Assembly (NCBI GenBank): GCA_009772935.1
Contig: WOUR01000001.1
Coordinates: 124,001 to 188,000, forward strand
Origin: Rhodospirillaceae bacterium
Lineage (GTDB): Bacteria; Pseudomonadota; Alphaproteobacteria; Reyranellales; Reyranellaceae
Reading direction: 5' to 3'
DNA: 64,000 nucleotides
Positions 9,198-16,693 of this stretch are shown here, in pieces. The translations under genes and the position numbers were made by a program. How positions within the stretch are numbered: position 1 is the first letter of the stretch; each line of letters opens with the position of its first letter. The notes below the pieces were generated by a model. It saw nothing but the letters and a program-made list of their open reading frames with translations. It was not told where the DNA came from and did not search any database.

Positions 9198-9527
9198 ATG
9201 ACGACCAACAAGCTCATTGCCGTTACCGCGGCCGCCCTTCTCTTCGGTGGCTCCGCGATGGCCCAGAGCGGTGGAAGTGCAGGCAGCAGCGCCGGCACCG
9301 GCGGCGGCGCGTCGGGCGGGGGCGCTTCGGTCGGGGGAGGCGCCTCGACCACGGGTCCAAGCGGCACGACCGGCATGGGTACGACGGGCACGGGTACGAC
9401 GGGCGGTACCGGTGCGATGGGCGCCGGCACCGGTACGACCGGCAGCGGCTCGGTGAACCAGGGCATGGCCCCGGCACCGTCGGGCTCCGGCGGCGTTTCC
9501 GGCGGTGCGACAGGCACAACCCGCTAG
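9198..9527 (+). CDS. secreted Gly/Ser/Thr-rich low-complexity protein
   Basis: A 109-aa protein with a clear Sec signal peptide (KLIAVTAAALLFGGSAMAQ, cleavage after AMA). The mature part is almost only Gly, Ser, Thr, Ala and Met in irregular repeats such as GTTGMGTTGTGTTGG. No catalytic motif or domain is visible; such tails are usually disordered. ATG 9198 follows AGGAGG at 9187-9192. A hairpin at 9551-9571 ends the unit. Function unknown; it may be an envelope or extracellular matrix component. Confidence 0.7.
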   Translation: MTTNKLIAVTAAALLFGGSAMAQSGGSAGSSAGTGGGASGGGASVGGGASTTGPSGTTGMGTTGTGTTGGTGAMGAGTGTTGSGSVNQGMAPAPSGSGGVSGGATGTTR

Positions 9528-9549
9528 TCTGACATGGAGAATAGCACAG

Positions 9550-9572
9550 GGCCCGCTCCATGGGAGCGGGCC
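9550..9572 (+). terminator. terminator-like hairpin after the Gly-rich protein gene
   Basis: GCCCGCTCC (9551-9559) pairs perfectly with GGAGCGGGC (9563-9571) across a 3-base loop. No strong U-tract follows, so termination may need Rho. Confidence 0.6.
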
Positions 9573-9660
9573 TGACGCTGTCCAGCATACGACAGGACTG
9601 CGTCCTTCTGGTACAAGCGCCCGACTTGAGACGACGCCTTCTCAGATCGAGCCCTTGCCT

Positions 9661-11028
9661 ATGCGCCTTTCGACCAAGCTCCTCCTGACCGCCGCGGCAT
9701 TCATTGCCGGCGGTGCCGGCATCTACGCCTTTGCCTACCATCTCTTTCCACCGCCTTCGGCGCGCGATCGGCAGGCGGCCACTCCAGTTCCGGCGCCCGC
9801 TCCCGTCGCCCCCCTTTCCGATCAGGCAGTGGCCCAGATCTATGACGCGTGCGTGCGGGGTGCCTGGCCTACGGTCAAGGACGCCCACGTACGGGCGGGC
9901 GCCTGCTCGCAGGCGCTGCAAACCCGTCGGCTCAAGCCTCCTGAAATCGCGCTGGCCCGGCTCACACGCGGTGTCGCCCGAACCGCCCTGGGTGACAGGG
10001 TGCTGGCCGCCGAGGACTACTCCGAGGCGCTGAAGCACTATGACGGCGCCGTCGATCCCCGGAATCCGGATTCGCTGAACCTCTACCGCCGCGCCACCTC
10101 GTTGCATGCAATGGGCGAGACCGACCGTGCCCTCTCCGACTATGGCGACGCGATTCGGGTCGACCCGGGCAACTCGCTGGCCTATCTCGGTCGCGGCGTG
10201 CTGCTGGCGACCCGCAAGCGCTCCTTCAATCGCGCCATCGAGGATTTCGACAAGGTGCTGGTGCTGCAGCCCGACAATGTCGACGCCCTGATCGCCCGCG
10301 GCAATGCCTACAGCCAAATCGGCGACAATGGCCGCGCGCTCGCCGATCTCGACCGCGCCATCCAGCTCGCGCCCGAAAACGCCCAAGCCTACGTGATTCG
10401 GGGTCTCGCCAACAACCGGCGCGGCCAGAAGCAGCTGGCGATGCAGGATTACGAGAGGGCGCTGAAAATCGCCCCCCGCTATCCCCAGGCGCTGGCCAAC
10501 CGCGCCGCCCTCCTTTCCGAAGAAGGCAGGTACGATCAGGCGATCAGCGATCTCGACGAATCGATCAAGGCTGAACCCGACAATCCCGTCGCCTACTACA
10601 ATCGCGGCTACGCCCACTTCGCCCGGCAAGAGTACGACAGGGCGCTGGCCGACTACGACGCGGCCATCAAGCTCGAACCCGGCATGGGTCGGGCCTACAA
10701 CAACCGTTGTCTCATCCGCGCCATCACCGGCAAGGATCTGGTTGCCGGCCTGCAGGACTGCGATACGGCACAGAAGCTGATGCCGCTGAACCTCGACGTC
10801 CGCGACACGCGCGGCTTCATCTACCTGAAACTGGGCGATCCCCGCCTCGCGGTGAAGGAGTACAACGACGCACTCGACGTCGATCCCAACCGCCCCCTGG
10901 CGCTCTACGGCCGCGGCATCGCGCGCATCATGATCGGCGACACACGCGAAGGCGAGGCCGACAAGGCCGCGGCCCTGACCCTCGACCCCGAGGTCGCCCA
11001 TCAGTTCGCACCCTTCGGCCTGAAATAG
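9661..11028 (+). CDS. membrane-anchored tetratricopeptide-repeat protein
   Basis: A 455-aa protein with an N-terminal hydrophobic segment (residues 5-26, uncleaved anchor or signal) and a Pro/Ala linker. From about residue 90 to the end it has some nine TPR units; typical repeats carry AYYNRGYAHFARQEYDRALADY and ALIARGNAYSQIGDNGRALADL-like cores, shortened here. TPRs form a protein-binding superhelix, so it is probably a periplasmic scaffold. The partner is unknown. ATG 9661 is set by the signal-like segment; no strong Shine-Dalgarno is visible. Confidence 0.85.
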   Translation: MRLSTKLLLTAAAFIAGGAGIYAFAYHLFPPPSARDRQAATPVPAPAPVAPLSDQAVAQIYDACVRGAWPTVKDAHVRAGACSQALQTRRLKPPEIALARLTRGVARTALGDRVLAAEDYSEALKHYDGAVDPRNPDSLNLYRRATSLHAMGETDRALSDYGDAIRVDPGNSLAYLGRGVLLATRKRSFNRAIEDFDKVLVLQPDNVDALIARGNAYSQIGDNGRALADLDRAIQLAPENAQAYVIRGLANNRRGQKQLAMQDYERALKIAPRYPQALANRAALLSEEGRYDQAISDLDESIKAEPDNPVAYYNRGYAHFARQEYDRALADYDAAIKLEPGMGRAYNNRCLIRAITGKDLVAGLQDCDTAQKLMPLNLDVRDTRGFIYLKLGDPRLAVKEYNDALDVDPNRPLALYGRGIARIMIGDTREGEADKAAALTLDPEVAHQFAPFGLK

Positions 11029-11109
11029 CGTCTGGCTCGCTCGGCGCGAGTCGGCGGCTTTGCGCAGGCCGAGCCGCGGCCATCAAACACGCACCATGCA
11101 AATAGCGCG

Positions 11110-11143
11110 GCCCCCGGGATCGCTGCCCCGGGGAGGCTTTTTT
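11110..11143 (+). terminator. intrinsic terminator of the TPR gene
   Basis: A GC-only stem-loop built from CCCCCGGG and CCCCGGGG arms is followed by TTTTTT at 11138-11143. It lies 80 bases after the TPR stop codon and points rightward. Confidence 0.8.
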
Positions 11144-11145
11144 CC

Positions 11146-11177
11146 TTTCGATCGTTTCGTTTATTTCTTTGGTTTCG
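11146..11177. repeat. T-rich TTTCG repeat, copy 1
   Basis: A 32-base stretch made of repeated TTTCG/TTTCGTTTA units. A near-identical copy (29 of 32 bases, sharing the core GTTTCGTTTATTTC) occurs at 60767-60798. Both lie between convergent genes, 20-40 bases past the stop of the minus-strand gene. Function unknown. Confidence 0.6.
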
Positions 11178-11213
11178 TTTATGCGGCGTGACGGGGGCGT
11201 CGGGACGCTCTAG

Positions 11214-12179
11214 CTAGTAGCCTGCAGTGCGGTCGACCACTTCCTTTAGCGGCTCCCCGTCGAGGAAGCGCTTCAGATTCTCGACGAACAGCCGCGCCAC
11301 GAAGCGGTCGCGCTGCGGGTGCGGACCGCCGATGTGCGGCAGCACGATGATGCCCGGAGCCTTCCAGAACGGGTGCACCGACGGCAGGGGCTCCTGGCGG
11401 AAGACGTCGAGCAGCGCGCCGGCGATCTTCTTGTCCTTCGTGGCGGCCATGAGATCGGCATCGTTGATGATCTGCCCGCGGCCGAAGTTCAGCAGCCAGG
11501 CGGATGGCTTCATCCTGGCCAGCCGCCTCGCATCGATGAAATTCTCGGTCTCCGGCGTCGCCGGCAGTAGCAGCAGCACGAAGTCAGACTGCGACAGAAC
11601 TTCGTCGGTGTGCTCGGGCGCCAGCACCTCGGCCACGTTCGGGATGCGCGTCGGGCGCCGCTTCGTGCCGATCACGCGCATGCCGAGCGCGGCGGCGATG
11701 CGCGCCACTTCCTGACCGATGACGCCCAGGCCCAGGATGCCGAGCGTCCTGCCCGTCAGGGGCTGGGCCACCGTATGGACCCACTTGCTCTGCTTCTGGT
11801 GCTCGGCGACCTGCGCGTAGGGCTTCGCGACATGGAACAGCGCGCCGATGATGTTCTCCGGCATCGACTCGGTGTGCGTGCCGCGCGCGCAGGTGAGCGT
11901 GAGACCCGACGGCAGGTCAGGCAGGGCCAGCCAGTTGTCGACGCCAGCGCTCATCGCCTGCGCCCAGCGCAGCCTGGGCATCGCCGGCAGCAGCCCCGCC
12001 GGCACCGCCCCCGCCATCATCGCCTCGGTGCGGGCGAGTTGCTCGGCCGACGGCTTCTCCTTGCGCGGCAGCGTGTCGACCGCGACCCGCTCGGCGAGGC
12101 CCGCCGCCTGGATCGCATCGAGATAGGCCGTGGGGGAATCGGTCCAGAGCAGGACGTGGGAGCGGTTCGTCGAGGACAT
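11214..12179 (-). CDS. D-2-hydroxyacid dehydrogenase
   Basis: A 321-aa NAD(P)-dependent dehydrogenase of the D-isomer 2-hydroxyacid family (glyoxylate/hydroxypyruvate reductase-like). The nucleotide motif LGILGLGVIGQEVA lies near residue 140. NFGRGQIIND carries the substrate-binding Arg, DVFRQEPLP the catalytic Glu region and LPHIGGPH the catalytic His. The start at ATG 12179 is 5 bases after the stop of the upstream SDR gene, indicating one operon. Substrate unknown. Confidence 0.9.
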   Translation of the reverse strand: MSSTNRSHVLLWTDSPTAYLDAIQAAGLAERVAVDTLPRKEKPSAEQLARTEAMMAGAVPAGLLPAMPRLRWAQAMSAGVDNWLALPDLPSGLTLTCARGTHTESMPENIIGALFHVAKPYAQVAEHQKQSKWVHTVAQPLTGRTLGILGLGVIGQEVARIAAALGMRVIGTKRRPTRIPNVAEVLAPEHTDEVLSQSDFVLLLLPATPETENFIDARRLARMKPSAWLLNFGRGQIINDADLMAATKDKKIAGALLDVFRQEPLPSVHPFWKAPGIIVLPHIGGPHPQRDRFVARLFVENLKRFLDGEPLKEVVDRTAGY

Positions 12180-12184
12180 GAGCG

Positions 12185-12931
12185 TTAAAGCCCCTGTCCG
12201 CCGGCAACGGCGATGGTCTGGCCGGTCACCCAGGAAGCCAACGGCGAGGCGAGGAACAGCGCGACGTTCGCGACCTCCTCGGCATGGCCCATGCGACCGA
12301 ATGGGATCGAGGCCAGCGTGCCATTGTAGAGCGCGGGATTGTCGGTCTTGCGCTTGTCCCAGACGCCGCCGGGAAACTCGATCGAGCCGGGCGCGATACA
12401 GTTCACGCGGATGCGGTCCTTCGCGTACATCGCCGCCTGGGTAACCGTGTAGTGGATCACCGCCGCCTTGATGGCGCCATAGGGCGGCTGGCGGGCCGCC
12501 GGATGCAGGGCAGAGATCGAGGAGATGTTGACCACGTTGCCCTGCGACTTCTTCAGTTCCGGCAGCGCCTCCTGCGTCGCATGCACGATCGACAGCATGT
12601 CGACCGCAAGATTGCTGGTCCAGCCCTTGTCGTCGTCCGAGGAACCGAAGGCCGACGCGTTGTTGATCAGGAGATCGACACCTCCCAGCGCTGCGACCGC
12701 GTCGCGGACGTAGCCGCGCACGGCGTCGCCCTGCGCGAGGTCGGCGCTGGCGGCATGGGTCTTGTGGCCGTGCTTCGCGAGTTCCGCCCGTGTTTCTTCG
12801 AGGGTCTTGGCATCGCGCGCGCAGATCGACACGTCGCCACCGCAGGCTGCGAAGCCCATTGCGATCGCCTTGCCGATTCCCCGGCTGCCACCGCAAACGA
12901 TCGCCTTCTTGCCCGTGAAATCCAGCTTCAT
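12185..12931 (-). CDS. SDR family oxidoreductase
   Basis: A 248-aa classical SDR. The cofactor motif GGSRGIGKA begins near residue 13, NNASAFG is the NNAG-type motif, SSISALHPA holds the catalytic Ser, and YGAIKAA (YxxxK) the Tyr and Lys. The C-terminal GQTIAVAGGQG is the usual closing strand. Start at ATG 12931 follows AGGAGATG. First gene of a two-gene operon with the 2-hydroxyacid dehydrogenase; the pair may reduce a ketone or 2-keto acid in sequence, which is speculative. Confidence 0.9.
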   Translation of the reverse strand: MKLDFTGKKAIVCGGSRGIGKAIAMGFAACGGDVSICARDAKTLEETRAELAKHGHKTHAASADLAQGDAVRGYVRDAVAALGGVDLLINNASAFGSSDDDKGWTSNLAVDMLSIVHATQEALPELKKSQGNVVNISSISALHPAARQPPYGAIKAAVIHYTVTQAAMYAKDRIRVNCIAPGSIEFPGGVWDKRKTDNPALYNGTLASIPFGRMGHAEEVANVALFLASPLASWVTGQTIAVAGGQGL

Positions 12932-12949
12932 TTCATCATCTCCTGTTGC

Positions 12950-12968
12950 GGCCGCCACCGTGGCGGCC
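12950..12968. other. perfect hairpin between divergent genes
   Basis: GGCCGCCA-ccg-TGGCGGCC, an 8-bp perfect dyad in the gap between the SDR start (12931) and the secreted protein gene on the other strand. It could be a leader hairpin or an operator. Confidence 0.4.
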
Positions 12969-13084
12969 AGTGCCCTGCAAATCAATCAGGAATGAAATTC
13001 ACATGGAGATTGATCGCATTAGCCCTCATCATGCGGCACAGGAACCGGAACGGGTGCACCGCAGGGAGAACGGACAGGGTGCGG

Positions 13085-13471
13085 ATGCTTGGGACGCTTC
13101 TGGCGTCGGTGGTGCTCCCTTTGCTGCCCATTGCCAGCGCGAGGGCCGGCAACGAGCCGGTCATCGGCGTCGACGTCATCATCCGAAGCAAGGCTGACGG
13201 CCGCGTCATCATCGAGACCATCACCGACGGGCGTGGCGCCTTCGTGGTGAAGGAGTTGTGGCCAGGTCTGTACACCATTGAAGCGGGGGCCAAGCTTCCC
13301 CTGGCACTGTTGAAGCGCAGCGGCGGATGGGGCATCGCGCTGATCCCCGTCTCTATCAGGCCGGTCCAGCCGCAGAAGCATCGCGCCCAACCGACGGCCA
13401 AAGGCATGCAGGTCGACATCGTCGTGCCTGAAGGGACGACGGGTTCCTATACGGTGATCGTCACGGACTGA
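13085..13471 (+). CDS. secreted protein with prealbumin/carboxypeptidase-regulatory-like fold
   Basis: A 128-aa protein. From ATG 13085 it begins with a textbook signal peptide (MLGTLLASVVLPLLPIASARA, cut after ARA). Residues 28-65 (GVDVIIRSKADGRVI... TDGRGAFVVKELWPGLYTI) match the 'modification, TDG.G.F, PG.Y' pattern of CarboxypepD-regulatory-like beta-sandwiches. The C-terminal part is unassigned. An earlier in-frame ATG at 12992, with its own hydrophobic stretch, would add 31 residues and cannot be excluded. Function unknown. Confidence 0.6.
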   Translation: MLGTLLASVVLPLLPIASARAGNEPVIGVDVIIRSKADGRVIIETITDGRGAFVVKELWPGLYTIEAGAKLPLALLKRSGGWGIALIPVSIRPVQPQKHRAQPTAKGMQVDIVVPEGTTGSYTVIVTD

Positions 13472-13515
13472 GACCGGCCGCAGACATGTTGAACAGCGGA
13501 ACGACTCCGCTAGAC

Positions 13516-13546
13516 TGCCTCCCAATCAAAGAAAGCACAGGAGGCA
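13516..13546 (+). promoter_or_regulatory. leader hairpin covering the Shine-Dalgarno of the Bug gene
   Basis: TGCCTCC (13516-13522) pairs with GGAGGCA (13540-13546), a perfect 7-bp stem holding the AGGAGG site of the gene starting at 13556. A possible promoter TTGAAC-N16-TAGACT ends directly before the left arm, so the arm would be the 5' end of the mRNA. Confidence 0.4.
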
Positions 13547-13555
13547 ACGTTCAAG

Positions 13556-14551
13556 ATGACCAAAATCCTGATTCCACGTCGACGCGCACTGATTCTCTCA
13601 GGCGGTGCACTCGCCGCGCCGATGATCGCCGCGGGCATCGCCCGCGCGGAGGGCGACTGGCCCAATCGGCCGGTAAAGTATGTCGTGGTGTTTCCGGCTG
13701 GCGGCCCGACTGACACGCTGTCGCGCATCGTCTGCCAGGAACTCTCCGAACTCACAGGCCAGCAGTTCATCATCGAGAACCGCGCCGGCTCCGGCGGCAA
13801 CATCGGCGCGGACTTCATCGCCAAGTCGGCCCCGGACGGCTACACGATCGGCCTCTACACGATCGCCGCGCACGCCATCGCGCCCACGCTCTACGCCAAG
13901 CTGCCGTTCGACGCGGGCAAGGACTTCACCGGCGTCGCCATGCTTTGGTCGGTGCCCAACATGCTGATGACGCGGCTCGATTTCCCAGCCAACACAATCC
14001 CCGAGTTGATCGCGCTGGCGAAGGCCAATCCGGGCAAGTACTCGTTCGCCTCGTCGGGCGCCGGCACCAGCCCGCACCTGACCGGCGAAATGTTCAAGCA
14101 GATGGCGGGCGTCAACCTCCTGCACGTGCCTTACAAGGGCAGCGCGCCGGCCCATCAGGACATCCTGGCGGGTCAGGTCGACATGATGTTCGACAACATC
14201 CCGGGGCCACTCGGCTTGATGAAGGGCGGCAAGGTGAAGGGCATCGCCGTGACCTCCAAGCAGCGTCATCCGGCGGTGCCCGACAAGCCGACCTTCGGGG
14301 AATTCCTGCCGGGCTTCGAGATCACCTCGTGGGGCGGCGTCTGCGCGCCGGCCGGCGTGCCCCCGGCAATGGTCGAGAAACTCTCGGCGCTGACCAAGCA
14401 GGCCCTGCAGAAGCCCAGCGTGAAAGCCGCCTTCGACAAGCAGGGCGCCACCCAGATCTGGATGACGCCGGCCGAAACCGCCGCCTACCGCGCTGCCGAG
14501 GAAAAGAAGCTCGCCCCGGTGATCAAGGCGTCGGGCGCCAAGGTGGAGTAG
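13556..14551 (+). CDS. TctC/Bug family tripartite tricarboxylate transporter substrate-binding protein
   Basis: A 331-aa periplasmic binding protein. The N-terminus (RRRALILSGGALAAP) is a Tat-like or Sec signal of about 30 residues. The mature start WPNRPVKYVVVFPAGGPTD is the Bug hallmark; ENRAGSGGNIGADFIAKSAPDGYT follows in pieces at about residues 77-100, and HVPYKGSAPAHQDILAGQV and WGGVCAPAGVP later. Bug proteins bind carboxylates for TctAB-type transport or sensing. No TctA/TctB gene is nearby, so it is an orphan receptor. It lies just upstream of a PRISE-like reductase. Confidence 0.93.
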   Translation: MTKILIPRRRALILSGGALAAPMIAAGIARAEGDWPNRPVKYVVVFPAGGPTDTLSRIVCQELSELTGQQFIIENRAGSGGNIGADFIAKSAPDGYTIGLYTIAAHAIAPTLYAKLPFDAGKDFTGVAMLWSVPNMLMTRLDFPANTIPELIALAKANPGKYSFASSGAGTSPHLTGEMFKQMAGVNLLHVPYKGSAPAHQDILAGQVDMMFDNIPGPLGLMKGGKVKGIAVTSKQRHPAVPDKPTFGEFLPGFEITSWGGVCAPAGVPPAMVEKLSALTKQALQKPSVKAAFDKQGATQIWMTPAETAAYRAAEEKKLAPVIKASGAKVE

Positions 14552-14581
14552 CTTCGTCACCCTGCAGTGCCGGGAGTGACG

Positions 14582-15676
14582 ATGCCATCGAAGAAGATCC
14601 TGGTCGCCGGGGCCACCGGCCTCGTCGGCCATGCCGCCATGAAGCACTTCGCTGCCGTAGGGAGTTGCGAGGTGATCGCCGTGTCGCGTCGGCGGCCGGA
14701 CGAAACTTACGGCGCGCGGTGGTTGCCGCTCGATCTCTTCGACCGGGCGGCCTGCGAAGCGCTGGCGGAGGAATTCGCGGGCGTGACGCACCTCGTCTAT
14801 GCCGCCCTCCACGAACGGCCGGGGCTCGTCGCGGGCTGGCAGGAAGACGAGCAGATCCGCATCAACGACCTGATGCTGCGCAATCTGATGGCGCCGCTCG
14901 AACGGGCGGCGCCGGGATTGCAGCACGTGACCCTGCTGCAGGGCACCAAGGCCTACGGCGTCCATGTCCGTCCGCTTGCCGTGCCGGCGCGCGAGAACCG
15001 GTCGGAGATGCACGAGCAGCCGAATTTCTACTGGAACCAGGAGCGCTTCCTGCATGAGCGCCAGCGGGGCAAGGACTGGTGTTGGTCGATCCTGCGGCCG
15101 GTCCTGATCGTGGGCGATTCGGTCGGCAGTGCCATGAACGTCATTCCAGCGCTGGGGGTCTATGCCGCCTTCAGGCGCCGCGCCGGCAAGACGAAGCTCG
15201 ACTATCCGGGTGGTGTCGGCCGCGTGGCGCAGGCGGTCGATGCCGATCTCCTAGCCCGCGCCATCGCCTGGTCGGGCGAGGCCGCGACGGCTCGCAACGA
15301 GATCTTCAATGTGACCAACGGCGACGTCTTCGTGTGGCCCAATGTCTGGCCCGCCATCGCCGATGCGCTGGGCTTCGAGCCGGGCGACCACGTGCCCCTG
15401 GCGCTCGACCGCGAGATCCGGCCGCGCGAGGGCGAATGGGCAGAGATCCGCGCGGCCCAGGGGCTGAAGTCGGGCACGCTGAAGGAGTTCGTCGGCCTAT
15501 CGTTCGAATATGCCGACTATACGATGGGCTACGGCCGCACGGAGCCCGGACCGCCGGCGATCGTCTCGACCATCAAACTGATGCAGGCCGGCTTTACCGA
15601 GGTGATCGACACCGAGGCGATGTTCCGCAAATGCTTCGCGGAAATGCAGCGAAAAGGCCTGTTGCCGCGCCCCTGA
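14582..15676 (+). CDS. PRISE-like SDR (progesterone 5-beta-reductase/iridoid synthase relative)
   Basis: A 364-aa NAD(P)H-dependent reductase. The Rossmann motif is VAGATGLVGHAA near residue 9. The stretch NFYWNQERFL, followed by WSILRPVLIVGDS and ALGVYAAFRRRAG, matches the NFYY...QED, WSVHRP and LCVYA blocks of plant P5beta-reductase/iridoid synthase. That subfamily reduces activated C=C bonds of enones, using Lys and Tyr (TKAYGVH region here). Start ATG 14582 follows GGGAG. It lies 30 bases after the Bug gene and is probably co-transcribed. The bacterial substrate is unknown. Confidence 0.75.
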   Translation: MPSKKILVAGATGLVGHAAMKHFAAVGSCEVIAVSRRRPDETYGARWLPLDLFDRAACEALAEEFAGVTHLVYAALHERPGLVAGWQEDEQIRINDLMLRNLMAPLERAAPGLQHVTLLQGTKAYGVHVRPLAVPARENRSEMHEQPNFYWNQERFLHERQRGKDWCWSILRPVLIVGDSVGSAMNVIPALGVYAAFRRRAGKTKLDYPGGVGRVAQAVDADLLARAIAWSGEAATARNEIFNVTNGDVFVWPNVWPAIADALGFEPGDHVPLALDREIRPREGEWAEIRAAQGLKSGTLKEFVGLSFEYADYTMGYGRTEPGPPAIVSTIKLMQAGFTEVIDTEAMFRKCFAEMQRKGLLPRP

Positions 15677-15769
15677 GGCCGCCGCTCGCGTCGTAGCGCG
15701 ACTGTCGTCAAATTGTCATATGCGCCCCTCACTTTCCCGGCCATTCTGAAAGGCGACGGAGGGCTTGGC

Positions 15770-16693
15770 ATGCAGAGCGATGGGGACCGCAAGGCGCTGG
15801 AGGACCGCGTCCGCCGGGAGCTGGCCGACAGCATCGACGAGGACCTCGAGCTCGAACTGGGCGACGAAATGCTGGCCCGCCTGCCCGAGCATGGCGACGG
15901 CGACCTGCCGCAGACCGAAGGAATCGACCGGAAGTTCTACTTCACCGAGCTGCTGCGGCTGCAGCGCGAGCTGATCAGGCTGCAGGACTGGGTGATCGCC
16001 CGGAAGCTCAAGGTCGTCGTCCTGTTCGAGGGTCGTGACGCTGCAGGCAAGGGCGGCGTGATCAAGCGCGTCACCCAGCGGCTGAACCCGCGCGTCTGCC
16101 GCACCGTCGCCCTTTCGGCGCCGTCCGAGCGCGAGCGCACCCAGTGGTACTTCCAGCGCTACATCTCGCACCTTCCGGCGGGCGGCGAAATCGTGCTGTT
16201 CGATCGCAGCTGGTATAATCGGGCGGGCGTCGAGCGGGTCATGGGCTTCTGCACCGAAAGCGACGTCCGGGATTTCTTCGAGACGGTGCCCGAGTTCGAG
16301 CGCATGCTCGTGCGGTCCGGCATCATCCTGCTCAAGTACTGGTTCTCGATCACCGACGAGGAGCAGAACATGCGGTTCCTGATGCGCATCCACGACCCGA
16401 TGAAGCAGTGGAAGCTTTCTCCCATGGACCTGGAATCCCGGCGGCGCTGGGAGGAGTACACCAAGGCCAAGGAGGAGATGCTGGCCCGGACGCACATTCC
16501 GGAGGCACGCTGGTGGGTGGTCGAGGGCAACAACAAGCGCCGCGCGCGACTCAATTGCATCCACCACTTGCTGCAGCAAGTGCCCTATAAAGACGTCGAA
16601 CACCAACCGATCGTCCTGCCGAAGCGCGAACACAAGCCCGACTACGCGCGCATGCCGGTCGCTCCCGAACTCTATGTCCCGGCGGTTTACTGA
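15770..16693 (+). CDS. ppk2: polyphosphate kinase 2 (PPK2)
   Basis: A 307-aa cytoplasmic kinase moving phosphate between polyphosphate and nucleotides. Walker A is FEGRDAAGKGGVIKR at about residues 83-97. Walker B plus lid is LFDRSWYNRAGVERVMGF near residue 145. The RWWVVEGNNKRRARLN block is typical of PPK2. The N-terminal 45 residues are acidic. ATG 15770 follows GGAGGG. Its TGA (16691-16693) overlaps the ATG of the decarboxylase downstream, so the two are translationally coupled. Confidence 0.93.
   Translation: MQSDGDRKALEDRVRRELADSIDEDLELELGDEMLARLPEHGDGDLPQTEGIDRKFYFTELLRLQRELIRLQDWVIARKLKVVVLFEGRDAAGKGGVIKRVTQRLNPRVCRTVALSAPSERERTQWYFQRYISHLPAGGEIVLFDRSWYNRAGVERVMGFCTESDVRDFFETVPEFERMLVRSGIILLKYWFSITDEEQNMRFLMRIHDPMKQWKLSPMDLESRRRWEEYTKAKEEMLARTHIPEARWWVVEGNNKRRARLNCIHHLLQQVPYKDVEHQPIVLPKREHKPDYARMPVAPELYVPAVY

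Noticed and set aside
12284..13084. Upstream part of a 395-codon plus-strand frame ending at 13471
   Set aside because: Up to 12931 it is antisense to the SDR gene. Only the last 128-159 codons, starting with a signal peptide, look like protein.
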